Positions 9,793-17,526 of a stretch of DNA of 32,645 nucleotides are shown here, in pieces. The notes under the pieces are model-generated. The model searched no databases. It had not been told where the DNA came from and was given only the letters and a program-made list of their open reading frames with translations. Source of the stretch: Ferruginibacter sp. Lineage in GTDB: Bacteria > Bacteroidota > Bacteroidia > Chitinophagales > Chitinophagaceae. Where the stretch lies: assembly GCF_014377975.1 (NCBI RefSeq), contig NZ_JACMOO010000323.1:1-32645 (forward strand), given 5' to 3'. The first letter of the stretch is position 1, and the number at the start of each line of letters is the position of its first letter. Both the position numbers and the translations under genes were made by a program.

Positions 9793-10620
9793 TTATTTAT
9801 AGAGGTAATTCAATCCAGTTATATCATCTGCATTAAAAGAGCGGTCGCCACCATTAGAACATGCAAGCATCCAGGAACCCGCAGCATTTGTTGCTGAAGA
9901 TGGAGTACCCGGAATTAAGATAGCACCAATGGTGGAAGCTCCTTCGTTGGTAGCTGTACCACTGCAGCTTATGCTCCTGTCGAAGTAATCTGTGTGCCGC
10001 ATACCAAAACAATGTCCTAATTCGTGCTGAATAACACTGCCTACATAATTAACATTTGGATTAGTGCCATAAGCTTGCGCATTTGTATTCATTTTAACGG
10101 TATTGTATGGTGCGCCATTGGTAGGAAAACCAGACGAACCTAATGTTATATAACCGCCTTTGGCTCTTTGATTAAATCCAAGAATGGTAACATCCGGGGT
10201 ACCGGTGGTTACTCTTTGAAAAGATATTTTTAAACCCAAAGCATTGTATCTGCTAATTGCCAGGTCAGTTCCTTGTTCAAAAGCAGGACCTAAATTGCTC
10301 ACTAAAATTTTGAATGTTTTAGGTAATCCCACTGTAACCAGATTAGTAGTCCGGTATTGCTCTGCGGTACCTACCCGTAGTAAAAGCTGGCTGGGAGTGC
10401 TGTTTAAAAGTTCATCTGTTAAATTGATATCACCTTCTACCAGGTAACCGTCGTCTGTTTTTTGAACATTACCTGTGCCAAAGCCAAGATTGGCAATTTT
10501 TACTTTTGTTTCAGCAGAAATTCCGTCATCACTAACAGTTGTTGTAGAAGTTTTTTTACATGAACTAACCGTTATTAGAATACCGGATATGAGCAAGAAA
10601 TTAAATAGGGCTTTCTTCAT
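9793..10620 (-). CDS. Secreted lipoprotein metalloprotease, M57-like (HEIGH-type)
   Basis: Probable surface or periplasmic zinc protease of 275 residues. The N-terminus is a lipoprotein signal with lipobox VSSC and acylated Cys21. The catalytic motif is HELGHCFGMRH: H199, E200, H203 and the third ligand H209, matching the extended HExxHxxGxxH zinc site of metzincin-like peptidases. GYITLGSSGFPTNGAPYNTVKMN (156-178) and the C-terminal DDITGLNYLY (about 265-274) are typical of the Bacteroidota M57 group. An 87-bp gap separates it from the upstream subtilisin-like gene on the same strand. I saw no TAnnTTTG box in the gap. Family call is good; substrate unknown. Confidence 0.88.
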   Translation of the reverse strand: MKKALFNFLLISGILITVSSCKKTSTTTVSDDGISAETKVKIANLGFGTGNVQKTDDGYLVEGDINLTDELLNSTPSQLLLRVGTAEQYRTTNLVTVGLPKTFKILVSNLGPAFEQGTDLAISRYNALGLKISFQRVTTGTPDVTILGFNQRAKGGYITLGSSGFPTNGAPYNTVKMNTNAQAYGTNPNVNYVGSVIQHELGHCFGMRHTDYFDRSISCSGTATNEGASTIGAILIPGTPSSATNAAGSWMLACSNGGDRSFNADDITGLNYLYK

Positions 10621-10707
10621 AAATTAATTTTTTAATTTTGATAATTAGTTACGATAGTAATTTAGTTAAAATTTTTAACAAATTATAAAATTGATTATAG
10701 TTCATTG

Positions 10708-13575
10708 TCAATTTACCGATATTTTTAAAACGTTTGTCAGGCTGGTTTCCGGATTAAAAACAGTGATAAAATAAATACCTTTTGAAAAGAAGAATGGGAT
10801 TTTTAGGGCTGTAGAGGTTGCCTTTTTATTGTAAACTGTGCGGCCGGTGATATCTATAATTTTTATACGCTGATTTTGTAATTCACTCATTTGGATAGTT
10901 AGGATATTATTTTGAATAACGGGATTAGGAAAAACTACCACAGCTGCATTATTGAAATAAAATATATTGCTCGTAAAACTATAGATGATTCTGCCATCTT
11001 TTAATTCAATACGTGCCCGATAGGTGTTGACTCCTTTTTGAAGATTGGTGTCTGTGGCCGTAAAATGTAATCCTGTGATACTGGTTATTTCTTTAAAACC
11101 AAAAAAACTTCCCGACTGCAATTTTTCAAACACTACTCTTTTTATTAAGTAATCTGTTCCCGTTTGCAATAAGATCTTGGCTGTATTATCATTTTGAAGA
11201 TCGGTCAGAAAATTATTTATGTAGCAATCAACACCCTGCATTGTATAATCGGTGGTGTAACTTTTTACACCACTTTTTCCATTTAATATTGGTGCTACAG
11301 CAAATTGCCGGTAAGGCAAATTTTTTTTATTAAACACAAATTGAGTATCGGTAGTGGTAGCAACGGGCTGAAGGTATTTACCTTGCAAACTATAAATTTG
11401 GTAGCTGCTTACTCCTTGCAATTTGTTCCAGAAGTATAATACAGAATCTGCACAATTAAAGCCAGTTTTAAAACCTAATTTTTTACTGATCGTAAATGTG
11501 TCGCTTAAAAAATCACCTGCACTGGTATGCATTTTTAAAATGGCCAGCGCATTGGTATCAGGCACATTCCAGTAATAGTATTTATTACTTGTGTGGATTA
11601 AACTGTCCATCAAATACCAGTTATTTCCTTTATCTATACTGTACATCAAATGTGCATTGGCAGTGGGCCTATCGGTATTCCAACGGACAATATTTGCCGA
11701 AGCAGGAAATAAATTATCTGTAGCCGAAGGGAAATTCCATGAAAAAAGATTGGTGGTATCAAGCTGGTAAGCGATGTAAAATGACTGATCTCTACTGCTT
11801 ATATTAAAACCCTTTACAACAATTTTATAATCGCCTGCTATTGGGTTATCAAGGGTAATTTGTTCAATAGTATTCAAGCTGTCTCTTTTGCGAACAGGTA
11901 ATGCGGATAGTGAATCTGCATTGGCGAAACTATTTAGTACCCAGGGTTGCCACAATTGGTTGGCAGCTGGCAATTGTAGTTCCATATCAAGATCATTCAC
12001 CAGTGCTTTATAGGCGTTGGGCACTGCTGGCATATCATTCCACACCAACATAAATTTGGCTTTTCTGATATCGGAAGGAATTGTAATTGAAAATTCTTTG
12101 CTTTCATTGTTAGCCACCTTGCCTGAAATAAAGTTGTTTCCCGTTAGGTCTTCTAGTGCTTTTATAGCATTTAGATTACCATAACCTGATGTATAATCTG
12201 GCCCGGAAGGCCCCACATCATCTGCACTATTTAAAAGAATTGCCTTAAGCAAAGCAGATGAAGGAAGGTTGCCCCCGTGTGCAGCAGCATAAGCCTGTTG
12301 CAAAACTGCAGCAGTGCCGGATACCAGCGCAGCAGCACCCGATGTGCCATCTTCTCCATAAGCAACGATTTCCGGCTTTATTCTTCCATCATAAGCGGGC
12401 CCTCGGGAACTTGCATTGGCAACTGTTTCAAAAGAATCCACCGCACCAACTGTAATAATATTCTTCGCCATTTTAAAACTTCCTGAAATATTTGCATGGC
12501 CAGCTAAGCCTGCATAATTACCACCCGTAGCTGCTAAATTGCCAAAGTTACCGGCAGAAAAAACAAATAAAACTGTATCGTTTTTTAAAGCGCTGGCATC
12601 ATAAGCCGCAGCATCGGCTCCATAAAAATTTTCAATGCCTACGCCATAGGAATGATTTTGTACGGAAATATGCGTTTGCTGATAACTAATATCGGCATCA
12701 GGTAACAGGTTACTAAAGTTAGAAGAAGTGATGGTTGCAGCACTGGCAACACCTTTACCCAAATAGTAACTGTTACCTGCTCCAGCCGCCATGGTAGACA
12801 TTATGGAGGCATGCGAAGAAACAACCGTTGCTGCCAATGGATTATAAAGATACCTTGCGGCAATATCAATATCCGTTGTATCGGGTAAATTTTCTTTAAT
12901 AGAAATGGTAGTGCCTTCACCGTTTAAAAAGGGCATCCGGCTGTGCAGCAGGTTAATTTTATTTACACTTAAATCAAGGTCGTTTATTTGCAATTCTTCG
13001 GTTGGATGCCTGTTGTAAGCCCCTATAAAAACCACGCTTTCATCTTGTAACAATTCGTTGAACGCATCTGTAGTATTAACTGTTGCAATAAAAATATTTG
13101 TTGAAGAAGTTGTTTTTAACTCCAGTATTTTTTCCTTTTTTCTTTCAGCTAGATGGGTTCCGGGAAGAATACTTATTAAAAAAGCTGCAGGAAAAAAAAG
13201 CTGTTTATTTTTTTGTTGCAATAACAATGTGGATGAAAGTTTCCAGTTTGCAGAAGCCTTTTTTAACCACCCAAAAGAAGTTTGACCCAGGGTAGAAAAC
13301 AATAATTTATTTGCTGTAACTATGAAAACAGAATCGTTTAATTGCCGTTGTATTTGGATGGCTTTATTATTATGCAAATCTGATATTTGTTCAACAGAAA
13401 AAGAACCAATAAAAAACTGATGATTATTTTTAGAATTTGATAAAGAGTCTGCATCTATAAAATCTCTAAACACTGCTTGCGCTTTTGCCGCAGATTGTTG
13501 CGCTGATGCTCCAAAATTTGCTGACACAAGCGCAACAAAAAATAACATAAAAAGATACTTTGAAAAACTAAGCAT
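10708..13575 (-). CDS. Subtilisin-like (S8) protease with T9SS C-terminal sorting domain
   Basis: Large secreted serine protease exported by the type IX system. With the start chosen here (13575) it has 955 residues: signal peptide (1 to about 26, ending GASAQ), an inhibitor-like prodomain (about 35-195), an S8 catalytic domain (about 210-480) with H255 in SSHASIMSTMAAG, oxyanion Asn343 in SAGNFG and Ser412 in GTSGAAA, a beta-sandwich region, then a T9SS type A sorting domain (about the last 75 residues) with VVVFPNPV, IKIIDITGR and GIYFITVF. The catalytic Asp is not in the usual DTG setting. Longer frames from 13611 or 13638 are open, but they overlap the upstream gene and put extra residues ahead of the signal peptide. 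Confidence 0.88.
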   Translation of the reverse strand: MLSFSKYLFMLFFVALVSANFGASAQQSAAKAQAVFRDFIDADSLSNSKNNHQFFIGSFSVEQISDLHNNKAIQIQRQLNDSVFIVTANKLLFSTLGQTSFGWLKKASANWKLSSTLLLQQKNKQLFFPAAFLISILPGTHLAERKKEKILELKTTSSTNIFIATVNTTDAFNELLQDESVVFIGAYNRHPTEELQINDLDLSVNKINLLHSRMPFLNGEGTTISIKENLPDTTDIDIAARYLYNPLAATVVSSHASIMSTMAAGAGNSYYLGKGVASAATITSSNFSNLLPDADISYQQTHISVQNHSYGVGIENFYGADAAAYDASALKNDTVLFVFSAGNFGNLAATGGNYAGLAGHANISGSFKMAKNIITVGAVDSFETVANASSRGPAYDGRIKPEIVAYGEDGTSGAAALVSGTAAVLQQAYAAAHGGNLPSSALLKAILLNSADDVGPSGPDYTSGYGNLNAIKALEDLTGNNFISGKVANNESKEFSITIPSDIRKAKFMLVWNDMPAVPNAYKALVNDLDMELQLPAANQLWQPWVLNSFANADSLSALPVRKRDSLNTIEQITLDNPIAGDYKIVVKGFNISSRDQSFYIAYQLDTTNLFSWNFPSATDNLFPASANIVRWNTDRPTANAHLMYSIDKGNNWYLMDSLIHTSNKYYYWNVPDTNALAILKMHTSAGDFLSDTFTISKKLGFKTGFNCADSVLYFWNKLQGVSSYQIYSLQGKYLQPVATTTDTQFVFNKKNLPYRQFAVAPILNGKSGVKSYTTDYTMQGVDCYINNFLTDLQNDNTAKILLQTGTDYLIKRVVFEKLQSGSFFGFKEITSITGLHFTATDTNLQKGVNTYRARIELKDGRIIYSFTSNIFYFNNAAVVVFPNPVIQNNILTIQMSELQNQRIKIIDITGRTVYNKKATSTALKIPFFFSKGIYFITVFNPETSLTNVLKISVN

Positions 13576-13603
13576 GGAAAGAAAATAAAGAATAAATATA
13601 CAA

Positions 13604-13897
13604 CTATTCATTTTCAGCAGCCCTTGCCTCCACTTCAAACCGGTTGTTGTAATAGCCTTTTCGCATGCTCTCCCATAAATATTTTATGATGAATATTACC
13701 ATGCCCTGTTGCCTGTATTGCCTGATGTGGCACAACTCATGTTTAACCCATTTTTCATTTTGTAAAAATGCAGCTTTGCTGGTATTGTATAAATGAATTG
13801 TGCTACCCAACACCATCGCAACAGCAGAAGTATTTAATTTTTTAGCAGCAATTTTAGCCAGCCATGAATTTTCTTTTATGGTAAATTGTTCATTCAA
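13604..13897 (-). CDS. Small HExxH protein (DUF4157-like, putative metallopeptidase)
   Basis: Short protein with a zinc-protease-like motif, WVKHELCHIRQYRQQG, and downstream acidic residues in RFEVEARAAE that could complete the metal site. Function is unknown; similar small Bacteroidota proteins are often labelled DUF4157-like, which is recollection, not a search result. No ATG start is available. The frame is open to a TTG at 13948, but that codon lies inside a candidate promoter box and a hairpin repeat arm, so I chose the TTG at 13897, giving a 97-residue product beginning MNEQFTIKENSW. It ends 28 bp before the chosen start of the S8 protease and may be co-transcribed with it. Confidence 0.65.
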   Translation of the reverse strand: MNEQFTIKENSWLAKIAAKKLNTSAVAMVLGSTIHLYNTSKAAFLQNEKWVKHELCHIRQYRQQGMVIFIIKYLWESMRKGYYNNRFEVEARAAENE

Positions 13898-13928
13898 AGT
13901 ATTCTTATTAAGTAACCTTCGATATCTC

Positions 13929-13997
13929 ACCACATAGGCACACAGCAAACATAGTTTTCCTTTTGCATTTTCTATGTAACCTATATGCCTATGTGGT
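13929..13997. repeat. CTATGTG hairpin repeat, copy A
   Basis: Two 26-base arms (13929-13954 and 13972-13997) are imperfect inverted repeats, 21 of 26 positions pairing, around a 17-base T-rich loop. The outer 12 bases ACCACATAGGCA/TGCCTATGTGGT and the inner ACATAG/CTATGT pair perfectly. It lies between the HExxH gene and the GxxExxY pseudogene. Confidence 0.85.
13946..13953 (-). promoter_or_regulatory. Candidate -7 box TATGTTTG inside hairpin copy A
   Basis: On the minus strand this reads TATGTTTG, matching TAnnTTTG. It would drive the small HExxH gene and possibly the S8 protease. It overlaps the open frame's TTG at 13948, which argues for a downstream start for that gene. Confidence 0.4.
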
Positions 13998-14034
13998 TTA
14001 AGTATTTTTGTGTTTCAATTTCTAAATTGTGAAA

Positions 14035-14451
14035 TCAAGATTCGGGAAGATCCCGGAAATACTCGTTTACAAATGTTTTTTGTCCTTCCTTAAATATATT
14101 GGTAACATTGAAGTTGATCAGGATACCCTTCGGCGCACTTAGTAGTTTCATATAGGTTATCAACTGGGCTTCATGCACAGGCAAAATTATATTTACAGAT
14201 TTTAATTCAATTACTATCAGCTCATCAACAAAAAAATCGCATTTTAGCAATGCATCAATCATCAAGCCCTTGTAATCGATTGGGACAACCATCTGGGATT
14301 AAGTTGGAATTTCCATAACCCTGAATTCTTCGTACATACAGCTCTGGTAAACACTTTCGAGTAAACCGGGACCTAAGTATTTGTGAACTTCGATTGCTAC
14401 ACCGATAATTTCATATGTAAGATCGTTCAGTAATTTTTTAGGTACGAACAT
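14035..14451 (-). pseudogene. GxxExxY family protein gene, interrupted by an in-frame TAA
   Basis: The two halves read in one frame: [37 protein letters not shown] and MEIPT, then a TAA stop (14299-14301), then SQMVVPIDYKG, FVDELIVIELKSV, LPVHEAQLITYMKLL and KGILINFNV. Together they cover the whole GxxExxY (TIGR04256-type) family, which has no settled function; the core resembles a nuclease-like fold (ELK in IVIELKSV). Only one substitution, for example CAA to TAA, is needed to explain the break; no frameshift is present. A start further upstream (14505) is open but gives a non-conserved N-terminus. Two related hairpins flank the gene. Either it is recently inactivated or a truncated 50-residue product is made. 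Confidence 0.85.
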
Positions 14452-14510
14452 AAATTTATATTGACAAAATAAATTTACAGTATTTCCATTTAACTTTTTT
14501 ATCAAATAGA

Positions 14511-14561
14511 CACATCGAAAACATACAGTATTCTCAATGTATTTTCTATGTGTGCGATGTG
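14511..14561. repeat. CTATGTG hairpin repeat, copy B (degenerate)
   Basis: Arms 14511-14531 and 14541-14561 pair imperfectly, with CACATCG/CGATGTG at the base and ACATA/TATGT inside. The layout and the TTTTCTATGTG inner right arm resemble copy A at 13929, on the other side of the GxxExxY pseudogene. The remaining 14562-14634 stretch holds no gene that I can see. Confidence 0.6.
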
Positions 14562-14634
14562 CAGGTGTTCATGTGTTTCAGGATTTAAACCCTGGACTCC
14601 CAGGAATATGATTTTATATTTTTAATTTACTTCA

Positions 14635-15105
14635 CTAGCCAATTTCATTCCAGGCATTTAAAATTTCTTCGGTATGGTTTTTAGTGTCTGGCTTATTGAT
14701 AATTTTTTTTATTTTACCCTCTTCCCCAATTAAAAAAGTAGTACGGGTAATTCCCATATACGTTTTGCCCATGAATTTTTTTTCGCCCCATACGCCATAT
14801 TGTTCTGCAATTTTTTTGTCTTCATCAGCAATGAGCGGAAACGGTAATTTATATTTAGTTTCAAATTTTTTATGGGATTTTATCGGATCTGCACTAACAC
14901 CAATCACGGTAAATCCTTTTTGTAACAACACAGCATAATTATCCCTTAAATTACAAGCTTGTGCTGTACAACCGGGCGTATCATCTTTAGGATAAAAATA
15001 AAGAATCACTTTTTTTCCTTTAAAATCTGTTAAAGAAATTTTTTCGCCATTTTGATGAACGCCTTTAAAGACGGGGGCTTTCTTGCCTTCTATTAATGTA
15101 GTCAT
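14635..15105 (-). CDS. bcp: Thioredoxin-dependent thiol peroxidase (Bcp/PrxQ peroxiredoxin)
   Basis: Reduces hydrogen peroxide and organic hydroperoxides in the cytoplasm using thioredoxin. The 156-residue protein carries the peroxiredoxin site DDTPGCTAQACNLRD with peroxidatic Cys46 and, five residues on, resolving Cys51 as in the PrxQ group. FYPKDDTPGCT, GVSADPIKSHKKF and GITRTTFLI are family stretches. Length is normal. It starts 55 bp after the large M23 peptidase stop on the same strand and could share its transcript. I saw no TAnnTTTG box in that gap. Confidence 0.95.
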   Translation of the reverse strand: MTTLIEGKKAPVFKGVHQNGEKISLTDFKGKKVILYFYPKDDTPGCTAQACNLRDNYAVLLQKGFTVIGVSADPIKSHKKFETKYKLPFPLIADEDKKIAEQYGVWGEKKFMGKTYMGITRTTFLIGEEGKIKKIINKPDTKNHTEEILNAWNEIG

Positions 15106-15160
15106 TTTAGTGTATTTATATCTGGGTATTTTATTGCAGCTTACTTATAAAAAAATATTT

Positions 15161-16876
15161 TTACCGGGTAAAATGATAAATTTTTTCTGTTGTATTTCCA
15201 ACACAATCTGCAACACTTATTTTAAGTTCGTGTTTGCCAGGTAAACAATGCTCATCAAATTTATATATAAAAGTTTTGCCTTTATCATTACTAAACCTCA
15301 GCCATTTACCATCAAGTAATGCAGTAAAATTTACCAATTCCTCTGTATTGTCAGTAATAACAAAAGCAAGCCTGTTTAGTTTACCAGCATGCATTCCCTC
15401 TCTATAACCAATGGGTGTAATTGTTGGAGGTATAGTGTCTTCCAGTAATTGAAAATTACCAAATTCCCTGAAACTTGCTTTGTACCAGCCATTTTCATAT
15501 TTGGCCCTGGCATAATCATTTTTATTATTTGCAAAGCGGTGCATTACCATTTTATCTGGATGCGTAGCAGTAGTATCTTTTATTTTTACAGAAAACATGG
15601 TTTGTAGCGGAACAGTAGTATTGTGTATTTGATAAACCGGAAATCCTGCAGCTGGAATTATTTCATTGTATTTAAACCTAAAAGAATCGTATAAACTTAT
15701 TTCGGGCAGAAAAAAATGAAGTTTTTCATTTTCGAAAATATTAATAAATCCGGGATGGAATTCTTTTTGCTGATGCGTTAAGGTGGTATCAGCAGCAGAT
15801 TGCTTTTCTTGTTCTGCGCCTCTTTTTATTCCAAATTTTAAAACAGACATATTACCATTGGCATCTTTTACTTCAATTTTTATTTGGTGTACTTTGTCAT
15901 TTTCTAAATCAATCACGCCGTCTCCGGCAGCCTCTTTGTAAATGCCCCTGGTATAACCAGGCAATCTGCTGAGGTGTTGTACAAAAGGGCCGCCTGTACT
16001 GCGCAGTTTGTAATCAATATGTGCATTAAGGTACCTGGTTTCGTCATAGCTTATACTGTCCATCTGAAAGCCGATAACCGGAATTTCATCATCCGATAAA
16101 ACAGCCTGGTAAATACCGTTTTTGTTGGTAGATCCTGTATAGCGGTCGTAAGCCGTAATAGCAAAACTTACCCGATCTGTATTATAAACAAGTACTGCTG
16201 GCGTAGTTATATAAACGCCATTTATTTTTTTTATTGGATAAAATTTGGGCGTTTGTTCGTAAGTGCTGATGCACCTGTCGTAAACCGCTAAACGCAAAAT
16301 ATCCGGAGGGATATTATCTGCAATCGGAAAGCCAAAAAGCAATGGATTTAAAACTTTATCAGTTTTGGTATCGCGTATTTCAAAATGTGTATGCGGTCCC
16401 TGCGAGCCGCCGGTGTTGCCGCTGTACGCAATTTCCTGTCCTTTTTTTACAGTGAATAATCCTTCGGGAATATCAATAAATATTTTCCAGCTTTGTAGCT
16501 GGTACTGTTGCGTGGTAATGTATTTTTCTAACGCCGGATAAAACTCATTTAAGTGTGCGTACAGCGTTGTAAGTCCATTGGGATGATTGATATAAATACA
16601 CCGGCCAAAACCAAAAGATTCTATTTTTACTTTTGCAATATACCCATCCGCAGCAGCTACCACGGGTACGTTTTCCCGTTGATCTGTTTTACAATCCAGC
16701 CCCATGTGAAAGTGATTGGGTCTTAATTCGCCAAAGTTGGCTGCCAGTGCATGTTTGGCAATAACCGGCCATTGAAAATAATTTTGTGGATACTTTTTAG
16801 CCGGAAAAAACTGGGCATGGGCGGAAATAAAAATTATTAAAAAATACCATACCGCAATTAGTTTATGTACATTCAT
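15161..16876 (-). CDS. Large secreted M23 family metallopeptidase
   Basis: Probable periplasmic peptidoglycan peptidase, 571 residues. A signal peptide (1-21, ending SAHA) precedes an M23 domain (about 45-190) with zinc-site residues H57 and D61 in HFHMGLD, H108 in YAHL and H164 in PHTHFEIRD (H162 precedes it). The following 380 residues are beta-rich, with segments such as FAITAYDRYTGS and IKIEVKDANGNMS suggesting Ig-like domains; these are unassigned. The ATG at 16876 lies 18 bp after a good -7 box. It is divergent from the YtxH gene. Unlike the peptidase at 1242, it has no membrane anchor. Confidence 0.9.
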   Translation of the reverse strand: MNVHKLIAVWYFLIIFISAHAQFFPAKKYPQNYFQWPVIAKHALAANFGELRPNHFHMGLDCKTDQRENVPVVAAADGYIAKVKIESFGFGRCIYINHPNGLTTLYAHLNEFYPALEKYITTQQYQLQSWKIFIDIPEGLFTVKKGQEIAYSGNTGGSQGPHTHFEIRDTKTDKVLNPLLFGFPIADNIPPDILRLAVYDRCISTYEQTPKFYPIKKINGVYITTPAVLVYNTDRVSFAITAYDRYTGSTNKNGIYQAVLSDDEIPVIGFQMDSISYDETRYLNAHIDYKLRSTGGPFVQHLSRLPGYTRGIYKEAAGDGVIDLENDKVHQIKIEVKDANGNMSVLKFGIKRGAEQEKQSAADTTLTHQQKEFHPGFINIFENEKLHFFLPEISLYDSFRFKYNEIIPAAGFPVYQIHNTTVPLQTMFSVKIKDTTATHPDKMVMHRFANNKNDYARAKYENGWYKASFREFGNFQLLEDTIPPTITPIGYREGMHAGKLNRLAFVITDNTEELVNFTALLDGKWLRFSNDKGKTFIYKFDEHCLPGKHELKISVADCVGNTTEKIYHFTR

Positions 16877-16893
16877 AGTGTATAATAAATATG

Positions 16894-16901
16894 CAAACTT
16901 A
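16894..16901 (-). promoter_or_regulatory. Candidate -7 box TAAGTTTG for the large M23 gene
   Basis: Minus-strand TAAGTTTG matches TAnnTTTG and lies 18 bp before the ATG. The upstream -33 region is T-rich but has no clear TTG. Confidence 0.5.
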
Positions 16902-16930
16902 ATTGTAAAAAAACAGTAAAAACTATTACC

Positions 16931-17227
16931 ATGAGCGTAAATTCAAAACACATTGCTACTTTTTTATTGGGGGCTGCCGCAGCATTGGCCGGAGCAAAAT
17001 ATATGACCATGACGCCGGAAGAAAAAGAAAAACTGGCAGGCGATTTAAAAGACAAGGCACACAAAATGAAAGATGAAGCAGAAGGCGCATTTGATAAAGC
17101 TAAAGATTATTTTGAAGAATTAAAAACCAAAGGTGCAGAGGCTTTAAAAGAGCATTTGGGCGATGCTGAAAAGACAATCGGTGATTTGTTTGGTAAAAAA
17201 GATAGTCCTACTTCTACGCCTTCGTAA
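16931..17227 (+). CDS. YtxH-like small membrane-associated protein
   Basis: Small protein of 98 residues with an N-terminal hydrophobic Ala-rich segment (IATFLLGAAAALAGAKYM, about 8-25) followed by a highly charged helical stretch (27-90) with repeated Lys/Glu/Ala heptads such as LKDKAHKMKDEAEGAFDKAKDYF. This is the layout of YtxH-domain, stress-associated proteins, whose biochemical role is not established. It is divergent from the M23 gene with a 54-bp shared region. Confidence 0.8.
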   Translation: MSVNSKHIATFLLGAAAALAGAKYMTMTPEEKEKLAGDLKDKAHKMKDEAEGAFDKAKDYFEELKTKGAEALKEHLGDAEKTIGDLFGKKDSPTSTPS

Positions 17228-17494
17228 AGATTTCTTTTATATTGATTGATTGATTGACTGGAGTAGCTGTTAAAAAAATTTAGCAGGGGCTATGCTATTG
17301 CGTTGCTGAATAATTTTTGATCTTAACTACGCTTTAATAAAAGCCAAATAGCAGTACAACCGATGAACGGATTGCGACGCAAGAATGATGCTATGAAAAT
17401 ATTAGCTGGTATAAAAAATGTTTAAAAATCACCCTTGGTTTATTACCACTTCAATTTATAATTTTTCTCATTTCATTTTTTCCGCTCAGTCCCT
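17228..17494. other. Intergenic stretch between the YtxH gene and carB
   Basis: No gene is supported. It holds a TTGATTGATTGATTGA-type tetranucleotide run near 17241, and a 20-codon open frame from ATG 17363 ([20 protein letters not shown]) with no recognisable family. No hairpin terminator was found after the YtxH gene. Confidence 0.4.
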
Positions 17495-17502
17495 TACTTT
17501 TG
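17495..17502 (+). promoter_or_regulatory. Candidate carB -7 box TACTTTTG
   Basis: TACTTTTG is an exact TAnnTTTG match, 24 bp before the carB ATG at 17527. It overlaps a TTG that would be the start of a longer open frame, which is one reason to reject that start. Confidence 0.6.
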
Positions 17503-17526
17503 CACGCCTGTAGAAGGCAATACATT

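Noticed and set aside
17500..17526. Longer carB start at a TTG giving MHACRRQYI before MPKDN
   Set aside because: The TTG is part of the TACTTTTG -7 box and the added residues do not fit the family N-terminus.
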